A stretch of 64,000 bases of DNA from CADEFX01 sp963840425. GTDB lineage: Bacteria; Pseudomonadota; Alphaproteobacteria; Rhizobiales; Hyphomicrobiaceae. The stretch is taken from NCBI GenBank assembly GCA_963840425.1, contig CAWIYZ010000033.1, positions 372,001 through 436,000 of the forward strand. Reading direction: 5' to 3'. Below are positions 55,355 through 64,000 of this stretch, in pieces (within the stretch, counting starts at the first letter, position 1; each line of letters begins with the position of its first letter). Under the pieces are notes generated by a model. It had not been told where the DNA came from. It worked only from the letters and a program-made list of their open reading frames with translations, and searched no databases. A program made the position numbers and the translations under genes.

Positions 55355-55627
55355 GGTCCAGGGGACCCGAAGGCATGAGAAGCGACGGGACGCGGGTGCC
55401 GTTCGGCAACCGCGGGGCGTGTCAGCGCCCCAGGAGACCCGCGCGGGTCTCCCCGAGGACTTGCGTCCTCCGGACCTCACGGTCCAAGGGTTGCCTTGCG
55501 GCACCCGCGTGCGGCGACTTTGGGCGAGGGCCGCCAAGGGGTTTGCCCGGACTGCAAATCCGGGGCCTTGCGCCTTGTCATACATTCCGGTGCGAGCCCG
55601 CGCCGCCTGGTCCCATTGCTGGGGGAC
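55355..55627 (+). ncRNA. Candidate structured RNA or multi-hairpin element
   Basis: Nearly every base from 55391 to 55509 can be paired: an 11-bp stem (55391-55401 with 55499-55509) and a 7-bp stem (55405-55411 with 55489-55495) close a junction. The junction holds four hairpins: 55414-55431, 55433-55452 (GGAGACCCGCGCGGGTCTCC, a perfect palindrome), 55455-55470 and 55472-55485. A second domain is closed by GCGGCG 55511-55516 with CGCCGC 55601-55606 and contains further hairpins (for example CCGGA 55547-55551 with TCCGG 55559-55563). Simple hairpins flank both sides (55355-55367, 55610-55627). A G-U pair in the 55570-55593 stem favours plus-strand RNA. No known RNA family is recognised; a DNA repeat is the alternative. 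Confidence 0.45.
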
Positions 55628-55965
55628 GGCGCCGGCCGCGGCCTGACGGGTTAAACGCCTCCCGGATCTCTGAGCTGCCGGTGACAGCCATCCTTCCGGG
55701 CGCCGCAGCCCCTTGCCCTGCGCGTACCGGATCGATCACAGCCCATCGCGGCAAGGAGTGTCCCCATCATGCGCGCATGGCGGAGTGCGGGGATAAGTTT
55801 TCAGAAATATTTGATTTGGCCCGCCGTTGCGGCACTCGGCGCTGATGGTTTCTTGCAAAGCACCGCTTCAATTCCAGGCCGCCGAGCGTTGAGTATCGCT
55901 TGGCTTGTCACGGGGCGACCCCGCGGCCAAGTAAATGCGTAGACCGGAACCTCTGAGGCTCCAGC

Positions 55966-57060
55966 ATGAAAGCCCTGACCGTCGGCAGCGCCATGATCGA
56001 CACCATTGCGATCATCGCCAGCGACAGTATCGAGCGCATGTCGATGCGCAACGCAGACAGCTCCTTCCTCCTGCTGGAGGAGGGGCGCAAGACTGACGCA
56101 CTGGAGGTTTCCACCCACTGCGGTGGCGGCGCTATCAACACCGCGGTGGCCATGTCGAGGCTGGGCCTCGATGTTGCAACGCTGGTGAAACTCGGGCGCG
56201 ACGCGCGCGCCGAGGTGATCCTGTCGCGGCTGATGGAGGAGAAAGTCTCCACACGCTGGGCGCTGCGCGACGAGCGTGCTCCGACCGGCGCGTCGGTCCT
56301 CATCTCCTCGCACGAGCGCAATGCCGGCATCTTCACGTTCCGCGGTGCCAACACACTACTGGAGCCGCGGGATCTGCGCGATGAGGCCTTCGCCGTCGAT
56401 CTTTGCTTCATTTCCAATTTGAGCAACAAGTCGGCCGAATGCTTTCCTGTTCTCGTACAGAAGGCAAAGGCGCAGGGCGCATTGGTGGCCGCCAATCCGG
56501 GAGTGCGCCAGCTCTCAGCGCGCGGGGGCACCCTGCTCGAGTCCCTGGCCGCGATCGATATTCTCGCCATCAATCGCTCAGAGGCGGACGTGCTCGTGCC
56601 AAGTCTCGTCGCCCGCATCGGAGACGATGGTCCGTCGCTGCCGGCCACGGCGGGCGAGCCGTTGCCTCGGCTCGCCGCCCGCGGTCTTGCCAGCGGCGGC
56701 TTCACCATGCGGCTCACCGCTTTCTTCCGAGCCTTGCACGAGGTGGGGGCGCGTTACGTCCTCATCACGGACGGAGCGGCCGGCACCATGCTCGGCACCA
56801 AGGGCGAGATCCTGCATTGCCCGATCGCGCGGGCACAGGTTGCCGGCACCGCGGGCGCAGGCGACGCCTTCGCGGCCACGTTCAGCAGCTTCATGGCGCT
56901 CGGCCATCCGCCGGCCGAGGCGTTACAAGCCGCAACACTCAATGCCGCCTCCGTCGTCACCCATATAGACACGCAAACGGGCCTGCTGCACAGAGATCAC
57001 TTGGCTGAACGACTTGCAGATGCGTCACGGACCTTGCCTGTGCGCAGCTGGACGCTCTAA
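55966..57060 (+). CDS. PfkB family carbohydrate/nucleoside kinase
   Basis: The 364-aa protein opens MKALTVGSAMIDTIAIIASD, has CGGGAINTAVAMSRLGLDVA (PfkB signature 1 region) and AGTAGAGDAFAATFSSFMAL (signature 2, anion hole and catalytic Asp). It phosphorylates a sugar or nucleoside with ATP. It is longer than ribokinase, with an insert near residues 215-245. The substrate cannot be deduced. The GH15 gene follows on the same strand. Confidence 0.9.
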   Translation: MKALTVGSAMIDTIAIIASDSIERMSMRNADSSFLLLEEGRKTDALEVSTHCGGGAINTAVAMSRLGLDVATLVKLGRDARAEVILSRLMEEKVSTRWALRDERAPTGASVLISSHERNAGIFTFRGANTLLEPRDLRDEAFAVDLCFISNLSNKSAECFPVLVQKAKAQGALVAANPGVRQLSARGGTLLESLAAIDILAINRSEADVLVPSLVARIGDDGPSLPATAGEPLPRLAARGLASGGFTMRLTAFFRALHEVGARYVLITDGAAGTMLGTKGEILHCPIARAQVAGTAGAGDAFAATFSSFMALGHPPAEALQAATLNAASVVTHIDTQTGLLHRDHLAERLADASRTLPVRSWTL

Positions 57061-57223
57061 GTGTCTCCTGCTGACAGCTGGACCTACTTCAGGCCTTGTG
57101 CCGCAACGCTGAACCCTAGCCCGGACCGCGCGTTACAAATTGGCGAGCACCCGAACCGAAGAATGGGCTCGTGCGGAGGCGGCGATGGGCGCAACTTCCA
57201 TGACGCCCAAAGAGGGAGCTCGC

Positions 57224-59017
57224 ATGTCGCGTGACGCAGCCTTGGACCTTGCGCCCATCGGGAACGGGCGAACAGCGGCGCTCGTCAATACCTCTGGACG
57301 CATCGTGTGGTGGTGCTTCCCTCGTTTCGACTCCGACCCGGTGTTCTGCCGTCTGCTCTCCGGCGAAGAGGAGAAAGGGTTCTGCGATGTGGTTGTGCAC
57401 GGCTGCAAGCACGTCCAGACCCAGTACCTGCGCAACACCGCGATCGTGCAAACGACGCTGGAGGACAGCACTGGCAACGTCGTGCGCATTACCGATTTCG
57501 CGCCGCGCTTCGTGCGCTTCGAGCGCGTGTTCCATCCGGCACAAATTTTCCGTCGCATCGAGCCCTTGAACGGTGTGCCGCGCATCACCATTCGCGTGCG
57601 TCCGGCATTCAACTACGGCGGCCCATGCACCGGCCGGGCCATGGGATCCAACCACATTCGCTATACCGGCGGCATCGAGGCGTTGCGGCTGACGACAGAC
57701 GCGCCGCTCTCCTACATCAGCAGCGAGTCGGCGTTTGCACTGACGCAGCCGGTAACCCTGATCCTCGGCTCCGACGAGCCCTTTGAAAGCGCCATCGACA
57801 CGCGCTCGCGGGAGTTTCTCGAGCGCACGCGCGACTACTGGCTCACGTGGGCCCGCGGCCTCGCCGTCCGGCTGGAATGGCAGAGCGAGCTCATCCGGGC
57901 GGCGATCTCGCTCAAACTGTGCAATTTCGACGAGACTGGCGCCATCATAGCGGCTCACACGACCTCCATTCCGGAGGCGCCGGGCTCCAACCGCACGTGG
58001 GATTATCGCTTCTGCTGGTTGCGTGACGCCTACTTCGTCATCAAGGCACTCAATCGGCTCGGAGCCACGCAGACGATGGAGTCCTACATCAACTACATCA
58101 CGTCGATCGCGATCGACGCGGACAAGCCCCTGAAACCCGTCTACGGCATCGTCCACGATGATCCATTGACCGAGCACATCGCCACGGATCTCGCCGGTTT
58201 CAAGGGCATAGGCCCGGTGCGCATCGGCAATCAGGCATCCGAGCAGCTCCAGCACGATGCCTACGGCAGCATCATCCTCGGCGCGTCACAGATGTTCATC
58301 GACGAGCGCCTGCCGCGCATGGGTGACGAAGGCCTGTTCCGCCGGCTGGAGCCTCTCGGCAAGCAGGCGGCACGCTTCGTTTCCGAACCGGATGCCGGCT
58401 TGTGGGAATACCGCGGGCGCAAGCGCGTCCACACCCATTCGGCGACCATGTGCTGGGCCGCCTGCGATCGACTGGCGCGCATCGCCGGGCTGCTCGGAAT
58501 TGTCGATCGAGCAACCTACTGGCGCCAGCACGCCGACCGCCTGAGAGAGATGATCCTTTCGCGCGTCTGGAGCGAGCGTCGCAAGGCCATCGTCGGCTCC
58601 TTTGATGATGAAGATCTCGACGCCAGTGTCCTGCTGCTGCCCGAGCTCGGACTCATTTCGGCGTCCGACCCACGCTTCATCCACACAGTCGAGCTCATCG
58701 GCAAGGAGCTCAATCGCGGCGGCTTCATCATGCGCTATACGGCTGCGGACGACTTCGGCGAGCCTGAGACTGCTTTTCTCGTCTGCCAGTTCTGGTACAT
58801 CGATGCCCTCACGAAAATCGGCCGAAAGGACGAAGCGCGCGAGCTCTTCAATCACGTGCTCACGCACCGCAATGCCTTCGGCATCCTGTCAGAGGACATC
58901 TCGCCGGCGACCGGTGCGCTCTGGGGTAATCTGCCGCAAACCTACTCAATGGCCGGCATCATCAACACGGGCATGAACCTCTCGCGCCGCTGGGATGAGG
59001 CCTGGAACGACCCCTAA
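57224..59017 (+). CDS. Glycoside hydrolase family 15 protein (glucoamylase/trehalase-like)
   Basis: ATG 57224 is preceded by GAGGGAG at 5 nt and gives 597 aa; earlier in-frame ATGs exist. DLAPIGNGRTAALVNTSGRIVWWC is the GH15 N-terminal beta-domain start. The (alpha/alpha)6 barrel has RTWDYRFCWLRDAYFVIKAL, QLQHDAYGSI-type and CWAACDRLARIAG motifs, and SEDISPATGALWGNLPQTYS holds the C-terminal catalytic Glu region. Bacterial members next to otsA/otsB may act as trehalases or on storage glucans. No signal peptide is seen, so it is cytoplasmic. Confidence 0.9.
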   Translation: MSRDAALDLAPIGNGRTAALVNTSGRIVWWCFPRFDSDPVFCRLLSGEEEKGFCDVVVHGCKHVQTQYLRNTAIVQTTLEDSTGNVVRITDFAPRFVRFERVFHPAQIFRRIEPLNGVPRITIRVRPAFNYGGPCTGRAMGSNHIRYTGGIEALRLTTDAPLSYISSESAFALTQPVTLILGSDEPFESAIDTRSREFLERTRDYWLTWARGLAVRLEWQSELIRAAISLKLCNFDETGAIIAAHTTSIPEAPGSNRTWDYRFCWLRDAYFVIKALNRLGATQTMESYINYITSIAIDADKPLKPVYGIVHDDPLTEHIATDLAGFKGIGPVRIGNQASEQLQHDAYGSIILGASQMFIDERLPRMGDEGLFRRLEPLGKQAARFVSEPDAGLWEYRGRKRVHTHSATMCWAACDRLARIAGLLGIVDRATYWRQHADRLREMILSRVWSERRKAIVGSFDDEDLDASVLLLPELGLISASDPRFIHTVELIGKELNRGGFIMRYTAADDFGEPETAFLVCQFWYIDALTKIGRKDEARELFNHVLTHRNAFGILSEDISPATGALWGNLPQTYSMAGIINTGMNLSRRWDEAWNDP

Positions 59018-59148
59018 GACCTTGAAATACAAGAATGGAACTCACATCTTGCTGGAGCGTTTCTATTCGAGCAGCCCGGGCGTGCCGTCCCAAATCCTTG
59101 CCAATTTCACGTGATCTGGCGTGGCCCGCTCGAAAGGGAGCACGACGA

Positions 59149-60678
59149 ATGGGCCGCGTTGTCGTTGTTTCAAATCGCGTTATGGACCCGGCGCAGGCCG
59201 CGCAGGCAGGCGGCGTTGCCGTTGCATTGTCCGAGGTCCTTCAGTCCCACGGCGGTCTGTGGTTCGGATGGAGCGGCACCATCGAGCCCGAGGTGACCGG
59301 CGCCGTCGAGACTACCAATGCGAGCGAGCACCTGGCGGTCGCGACGATCCCGCTCATGCCCCATGAGCATCGGGGCTATTACCAAGGCTATGCGAACTCG
59401 GTGCTTTGGCCGGTCTTTCACAACCGCCTCGATCTGGCGCAGTTCGAGGCGGGCTTCTTCGATGTCTACGCCTCGGTCAACCGTAGAATGGCGGCCAGCC
59501 TGAAGCCGCTGCTGCGGGCGGACGACACAGTCTGGGTGCACGACTATCACCTGCTGCCGCTGGCCTGGGAGCTGCGCGCGCTTAATGTCAACAATCCCAT
59601 CGGTTACTTCCTGCACATTCCTTTTCCGCCGGCGCAGACGTTTCTCGCCGTGCCTGAGCACAAGCAGCTCGCGCGCATGCTGTCGGCCTACGATCTCATC
59701 GGCCTGCAGACGCAGGCCGATGTCGCCAATCTCCTCGATTACCTGAAACACGGCGTGCGCGGACGCATCCTCCAGGACGGCAGGATCAGAGTGTTCGATC
59801 ACATGCTGTCCATCGGCAGCTTCCCCGTCAGCATCGATCCCACGGAATTCCAGTCCGCCAAGCCGCGACAGGGGCTGGCCCAGGGCGGCCCCGCCGTGCG
59901 TCGGATCATCGGCGTCGACCGGCTCGACTACACGAAGGGGCTGCCGCAGAAGTTTCAGGCCTTCAGCCGCTTCCTCGAGAAATATCCGGAGAACTGCGGA
60001 CAGGTGGTTCTGACCCAGATCGCACCGCCGACGCGCGAAAGCGTCGAGGCCTATACCGATATCCGCACCGAGCTCGAGACGCTGTCAGGCTCGATTAACG
60101 GTCGCTTCGGCGAGCTCGACTGGGTGCCGATCCACTACATTCACCGCCCCATCGCGCGCAAGCTCTTGGGCGACATCTATCGCTCCGCCCGCATCGGCCT
60201 CGTGACGCCCATGCGCGACGGCATGAACCTGGTCGCCAAGGAATACGTGGCAGCGCAGGATCCAACCGATCCGGGCGTGCTCATTCTGTCGCGCTTCGCC
60301 GGGGCCGCCGAGCAGCTCACCGACGCGCTCATCGTCAATCCCTACAACATCGACGAGATGGCGGACGCCATTCAGACTGCACTGCAGATGGAACGAGGCG
60401 AGCGCATCCGACGCCATGCGGCCATGCTCGATACCATTTGCAGGCGGGACACCTTTGCCTGGTCGCGAACATTTCTCAACGCGCTGGCCGAGGTGCGCAG
60501 TATTGAAGCCTCCGCCTCGGGTGGCCCTCCGCCGCCGGAAATACGCGAGACACTTCGCCAGCTGGCGCGCCGCGGTGCGCGCCGGCCGTCATCCAAGCTC
60601 GCTGGAGAATTCGGGACCGAAGGCATCTCCGATCCCGCCCCGGCGCGGCAAGCGCGACCGCTCCCGAGGTCCGATTGA
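59149..60678 (+). CDS. otsA: Alpha,alpha-trehalose-phosphate synthase (UDP-forming)
   Basis: OtsA makes trehalose 6-phosphate from UDP-glucose and glucose 6-phosphate. The 509-aa protein starts at ATG 59149 (GGGAG about 9 nt upstream). GT20 motifs are all present: VVVVSNRV, GGLWFGWSG, WVHDYHLLPLA, IGFFLH-like YFLHIPFPP, VDRLDYTKGLPQKFQAF and RDGMNLVAKEYVAAQ. A non-conserved basic tail of about 50 residues follows. It is the stress-protectant trehalose route, with otsB downstream. Confidence 0.96.
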   Translation: MGRVVVVSNRVMDPAQAAQAGGVAVALSEVLQSHGGLWFGWSGTIEPEVTGAVETTNASEHLAVATIPLMPHEHRGYYQGYANSVLWPVFHNRLDLAQFEAGFFDVYASVNRRMAASLKPLLRADDTVWVHDYHLLPLAWELRALNVNNPIGYFLHIPFPPAQTFLAVPEHKQLARMLSAYDLIGLQTQADVANLLDYLKHGVRGRILQDGRIRVFDHMLSIGSFPVSIDPTEFQSAKPRQGLAQGGPAVRRIIGVDRLDYTKGLPQKFQAFSRFLEKYPENCGQVVLTQIAPPTRESVEAYTDIRTELETLSGSINGRFGELDWVPIHYIHRPIARKLLGDIYRSARIGLVTPMRDGMNLVAKEYVAAQDPTDPGVLILSRFAGAAEQLTDALIVNPYNIDEMADAIQTALQMERGERIRRHAAMLDTICRRDTFAWSRTFLNALAEVRSIEASASGGPPPPEIRETLRQLARRGARRPSSKLAGEFGTEGISDPAPARQARPLPRSD

Positions 60679-60917
60679 TTGTGGCAACGGCGCGGACATT
60701 TTACGGCAGAACTTGGCCTTTCGATGTCGTAGACGGCATCCCGGTGTGGCGTTGCGCCATACGCAACCACATCGTCCGGCACGATATGATGAGAGTTGCC
60801 ATGGGCTATCGACCAGCTGCGCATCAACAATGGGTGGAGACTAAGCGCAACGGTAGCCTGCGGCTCTGCGGCAGACCGGATAGCCGCGCACGAACGGCGG
60901 GAGCGTAGGAGGAATTT

Positions 60918-61775
60918 TTGACTATGGGACTTCGACCTGGAAACGCGCTTTGCGGCGGGGAGCAAAGCGCGGCGCAAACGCCAGAAACTGCCTCAGCGCC
61001 AGCGTCCCCAACGACCGCGTCCAGCCTACCCGCACCCGCCTCGATCGATTGCAAACGCGACGCCCTGTTCCTGGATTTCGACGGCACGCTGGCCGAGATT
61101 GCGCCCGCGCCCAATCTGGTGGCTTTTACGCCTGAGGCCCGAGCTGTCCTTGAAACTCTGGAGCAGTGCTTCTCCGGCGCGCTGGCGATCGTTACAGGAC
61201 GTCAGGTCAGTGAGATCGATCACCATCTGGCGCCGCTAAAGTTGCCGGTGTCGGCGCTTTACGGCCTCGTGCACAGGTCGAGCGACGGCGCGATCTCCGA
61301 CTTGCGCCCACCGGGTACGCGGGTCGCTCATGCCTCAGCGGTGCTGAAGAAATTCGTCGAGCAGCATCCGGGCCTACTTCTCGAGCTCAAGGGGCAGACC
61401 ATCGCCTTGCATTATCGGGCGAGGCCGGAGATGGGCCACGCGTGCCGCGCGGCTGCAAGGGCGGCGCTCGACGGTGAGCAGGGCCTGAAGCTCATCGACG
61501 GCAAGATGGTGGTCGAGATCGCGCCCGCCGAAGCCGATAAGGGGCGCGCAGTCCTTACATTTCTCGACGAGCCGCCGTTCTTTGGCCGCCGCCCGGTCTA
61601 TATCGGCGACGACGTGTCCGACGAGGCCGCATTCAAGGTCGCCCAGGAGCTCGGTGGTGTGGCGATCAAGATCGGGCGCGGACGGACCGCGGCGCAATAT
61701 CGAGCTGCCGACAACGCCGATATTCTGCAGTGGCTGCGCGCCGTTGCAGCGAACGCCGGGCGCAAGGTCAGCTAG
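60918..61775 (+). CDS. otsB: Trehalose-phosphatase
   Basis: OtsB removes phosphate from trehalose 6-phosphate. The HAD motifs are LFLDFDGTLAEIAP (nucleophile Asp), IVTGRQ, and VYIGDDVSDEAAFKV. TTG 60918 is 5 nt from AGGAGG and ATG 60924 is 11 nt away; either may start the 285- or 283-aa protein, whose first 45 residues are Ala/Pro/Ser-rich. The 240 bp after otsA hold no gene that I recognise. Confidence 0.95.
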   Translation: MTMGLRPGNALCGGEQSAAQTPETASAPASPTTASSLPAPASIDCKRDALFLDFDGTLAEIAPAPNLVAFTPEARAVLETLEQCFSGALAIVTGRQVSEIDHHLAPLKLPVSALYGLVHRSSDGAISDLRPPGTRVAHASAVLKKFVEQHPGLLLELKGQTIALHYRARPEMGHACRAAARAALDGEQGLKLIDGKMVVEIAPAEADKGRAVLTFLDEPPFFGRRPVYIGDDVSDEAAFKVAQELGGVAIKIGRGRTAAQYRAADNADILQWLRAVAANAGRKVS

Positions 61776-61925
61776 CAACGCGGCCCCCTCCAAAATCAGG
61801 ATCTTGATCGGCAGGGGTCCGAGCCTGTTCAATGGGCTCAGGTAAACAGCCTGTGTCCTGCTCAGCCGCCGCTGCCCTCAGCGGCGGCTCATCGTGTGCA
61901 CAACCAACAACCGGATGCCTCAGCG

Positions 61926-63062
61926 ATGACCATGATGCCGAAGCCAAGCCCCCTGTTCTTGCCATTCCGTATGCGCGGCCTGGAGCTGCCCAACCGTATC
62001 GTCGTCTCGCCGATGTGCCAGTATTCGGCGGAACACGGGTCGGCCACCGACTGGCATATGATGCATCTGGGTACGCTCTCGCAGTCGGGCGCCGGGCTGC
62101 TGATCTTCGAGGCGTCGGGCGTGGAGCCGGAAGGCCGCATAACGCACGCTTGCCTTGGTCTCTACTCGGATGCCAACGAGGCCGCGCTGAAGCGCGTGGT
62201 CGATGCCTGCCGCCGCTATGGCCAAGCCAAGCTCGGCATGCAGCTCGCGCACGCCGGCCGCAAGGCATCATCGAAAGTGCCGTGGACCGCCAAGGTCATG
62301 AACGAGCCGGTGGCAGACGGCTGGCAGACCAAATCGGCGTCCGACCGCGCCTTCATGGACGGCTGGCCCACGCCGAAAGCCGTGTCGCTGGAAGACATCG
62401 CCGCGCTCAAGGCCAAGTTCGTCACTGCCACACAGCGCTGCGAGCGGCTCGGCTTCGATATGATCGAGCTGCATGCAGCGCACGGCTACCTGCTGCATCA
62501 GTTCCTGTCGCCTCTCACGAACAAGCGCACCGACGCCTACGGCGGCAGCCTCGAGAACCGGATGCGGCTGCCGCTCGAGATCTTCAAGGCCATGCGCGAA
62601 GCATGGCCTGAGAACAAGCCGCTCGGCGTGCGCATCTCGGCTGTGGACTGGGTCGAGGGCGGCTGGACGATCGAAGACTCAATCGCACTGACGCGCGAGT
62701 TGCAAAAGCTCGGTTGCGACTACGTCGATGCCTCCTCCGGCGGCAACGATCCGAATCAGAAGATCACGCTTGGACCGGGCTACCAGGTGCCGTTCGCCGC
62801 CCAGATCCGCAAGGCCACCGGCATGCCCACCATGGCCGTCGGCCTCATCACCGAGCCGGAGCAGGCTGAAGTTATTGTCGCGGAAGGCCAGGCCGACATG
62901 GTGGCGCTGGCCCGCGCCTTCCTCGATGATCCGCATTGGGCCTGGCGCGCGGCTTACCGGCTCGGCGCCAATCCAACCGCCCCGGCGCAATATCAGCGCG
63001 CCACGCTGCCAACCTGGCCGCCGGCGCAGAAGTACGTGCCGATGGCAAAAGCCGCGGAGTGA
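61926..63062 (+). CDS. NADH:flavin oxidoreductase, Old Yellow Enzyme family (YqjM-like)
   Basis: From ATG 61926 (378 aa). ELPNRIVVSPMCQYSAEHGS carries the Cys (residue 31) that tunes FMN in YqjM-type enzymes. HAGRKAS, IELHAAHGYLLHQFLSPLTN and RTDAYGGSLENRMRLPLEI are family hallmarks, and VALARAFLDDPHWAWRAA closes the FMN phosphate site. It reduces activated C=C bonds with NAD(P)H. The start could also be at 61896. Confidence 0.94.
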   Translation: MTMMPKPSPLFLPFRMRGLELPNRIVVSPMCQYSAEHGSATDWHMMHLGTLSQSGAGLLIFEASGVEPEGRITHACLGLYSDANEAALKRVVDACRRYGQAKLGMQLAHAGRKASSKVPWTAKVMNEPVADGWQTKSASDRAFMDGWPTPKAVSLEDIAALKAKFVTATQRCERLGFDMIELHAAHGYLLHQFLSPLTNKRTDAYGGSLENRMRLPLEIFKAMREAWPENKPLGVRISAVDWVEGGWTIEDSIALTRELQKLGCDYVDASSGGNDPNQKITLGPGYQVPFAAQIRKATGMPTMAVGLITEPEQAEVIVAEGQADMVALARAFLDDPHWAWRAAYRLGANPTAPAQYQRATLPTWPPAQKYVPMAKAAE

Positions 63063-63077
63063 TCGGCCGGGCGGGCG

Positions 63078-63449
63078 TCAGGTGATTAGCCGCCACGCGA
63101 TCGCTGCCAGCACGACCGAGGCCGCCGCGAAAACAAGGAGACCGTGGCGGCCATCGACGAAGGAGTCGGGTAATGGCTGCAGCAGTAGCGGCGCCATAAG
63201 CAGCGCCAAACCGCCGCCAATGACGGCTGCATACCACGGTAAGGTCCGGGCTGCATAAGCGACCGCACACACTGAAGCCGCAGCCGAAGCTGCCATCGAC
63301 AGCCAGAGGATTGCGGCACCCGCGCCCGTTCGCAACCGCTCGGACCGGTGCTCGCTCGGGAAATGGCCGCTGACGGTGAGCCCGTAGAGGCTCACGCTCA
63401 GCACCAACGCCATGAACATCACCAGAGAGAGCCAGTTCACGTCCGGCAT
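63078..63449 (-). CDS. Small membrane protein of unknown function
   Basis: The 123-aa protein has about four hydrophobic helices: WLSLVMFMALVLSVSLYGLT, AAILWLSMAASAAASVCAVA, WYAAVIGGGLALLMAPLLL and LLVFAAASVVLAAIAWRLI, separated by a basic loop with HFPSEHRSER. No family is recognised. It converges with the OYE gene and diverges from the PanB-like gene. Confidence 0.65.
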   Translation of the reverse strand: MPDVNWLSLVMFMALVLSVSLYGLTVSGHFPSEHRSERLRTGAGAAILWLSMAASAAASVCAVAYAARTLPWYAAVIGGGLALLMAPLLLQPLPDSFVDGRHGLLVFAAASVVLAAIAWRLIT

Positions 63450-63555
63450 GAAATGCTGCTCAAAAGCTCTTCGCTTGACCCGGCGGAAGCGCGCTTCCTA
63501 ACATGCTCAGATATATCAGTCAGCCTATTTGCTGCAGCTCGTGGGAGGTCCATCA

Positions 63556-64000
63556 ATGTCGAAGGAAGCCGCCAAGCCGGAGGAGAAGAAGCGCGAGAAG
63601 CGGACCATCACCGAAATCCGCGACAGCAAGAAGACCGGCGAGAAGATGGTTTACATGTCGGTACCGGACTACACGGCGGCGCAATGGGCCGAGATGGCGG
63701 GTGTCGATGTGGCCGTGGTCGGCGACAGCCTGGCCATGATCGCGCACGGCCACAAGAGCACCGTGCCGGCGACCATGGACATGATGGTCATGCACGCGCA
63801 GGCGATCCGCCGCGGTGCGCCCAATACCTTCGTGCTCGGCTGCATGCCCTACCAGAGCTATCACACGGTGGAGCGCGCGCTCGGCAACGCCACACGCTTC
63901 ATGCAGGAAGCCCTCTGTGACGCGGTGAAACCGCAGGGCGGCAAATCGCAGGCGCACATTCTCAAAGCGCTGGTCGATGCCGGCATCCCGACCGCCTCGC
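63556..64000 (+). CDS. Ketopantoate hydroxymethyltransferase (PanB)-like protein, 5' part
   Basis: The gene starts at ATG 63556 behind GGGAGGTCCATCA and runs off the right edge. After a charged 20-residue leader (SKEAAKPEEKKREKR) the PanB barrel begins: MVYMSVPDYTAAQWAEMAGV, VAVVGDSLAMIAHGHKSTVP and MDMMVMHAQAIRRGAP. PanB adds a hydroxymethyl group to 2-oxoisovalerate in pantothenate synthesis. This copy has MSVPDY where standard PanB has LTAYD and VKPQGGKSQ where VKLEGG is expected, so it may be a paralogue acting on another 2-oxo acid. Confidence 0.8.
   Translation, partial: MSKEAAKPEEKKREKRTITEIRDSKKTGEKMVYMSVPDYTAAQWAEMAGVDVAVVGDSLAMIAHGHKSTVPATMDMMVMHAQAIRRGAPNTFVLGCMPYQSYHTVERALGNATRFMQEALCDAVKPQGGKSQAHILKALVDAGIPTAS

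Noticed and set aside
55521..55609. tRNA-Cys-like stretch with a CCGGA-CTGCAAA-TCCGG arm (anticodon GCA) and a GGTGCGAGCC T-arm look-alike
   Set aside because: The presumed acceptor strands do not pair, the D-arm is irregular and the T-loop lacks the conserved TTC. It fits better as part of the multi-hairpin element.
57116..58255. Long open frame antisense to the GH15 gene (379 aa)
   Set aside because: It is the complement-frame shadow of a clear GH15 gene in GC-rich DNA, with His/Arg-rich low-complexity protein and no motif.
1..64000. CRISPR arrays, rRNA genes, complete insertion sequences or a prophage
   Set aside because: No regularly spaced repeats, rRNA signatures, intact transposase or phage structural genes were seen; only an integrase remnant is present.

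Overview
The window looks like a chromosome segment of a high-GC alphaproteobacterium, most likely Hyphomicrobiales (Rhizobiales). Support comes from the gene order rpoN-lptB-lptA/lptC-rnd, an alphaproteobacterial HlyU-family protein, a complex I NDUFA9-type protein, and the general gene style. No species assignment is possible from sequence alone.

Region 1 (1-22.1 kb) is mostly core. It holds the 3' end of a WD40 protein, a DapA-like aldolase/lyase and a membrane protein with a thermonuclease domain. Then comes a translation block on the minus strand: infC, rpmI, rplT, pheS and pheT, with a small HlyU-family gene between infC and rpmI on the plus strand. After these lie a glycosyltransferase facing an alpha/beta hydrolase, a coiled-coil lipoprotein, an SDR protein, queG, a GST-like gene and uppP. 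The segment ends with the envelope and nitrogen block ptsN, rpoN, lptB, lptA, lptC and an RNase D family gene.

Region 2 (22.1-54 kb) is accessory. It carries a lone receiver domain, small exported proteins and a DUF937/PRC-barrel membrane protein. It is also rich in catabolic genes: a TRAP binding protein, a Rieske oxygenase, a Tat-exported intradiol-like protein with a ferric-reductase-like membrane partner, a GFA protein, a P450, a lipocalin-like protein, an MFS pump, an arylamine N-acetyltransferase, a hydrolase/cyclase/LuxR fusion, an exported AhpD-like protein, a SnoaL-like protein and a nitrilase. A LIV-type ABC operon with an amidohydrolase (41.4-47.6 kb) is riddled with frame breaks and faces an M19 dipeptidase. 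A sugar-type ABC importer with an alpha/beta hydrolase follows. The region ends in a wrecked tyrosine integrase beside tRNA-Leu(CAG), the usual scar of an integrated island.

Region 3 (54.3-64 kb) returns to core-like genes: an NDUFA9-type protein, a 270-bp multi-hairpin intergenic element, a PfkB kinase, a GH15 glucoamylase/trehalase-like enzyme, otsA and otsB (trehalose), an OYE-family flavoenzyme, a small membrane protein and the start of a divergent PanB-like gene.

Reading frames break at seven isolated places outside the LIV operon. Each is repaired by removing one base, usually from a short homopolymer, and one of them is in the essential gene pheT. This points to insertion-type sequence errors as much as to biology. 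The LIV operon has a far higher density of breaks, while the integrase carries a nonsense codon and deletions typical of true decay.
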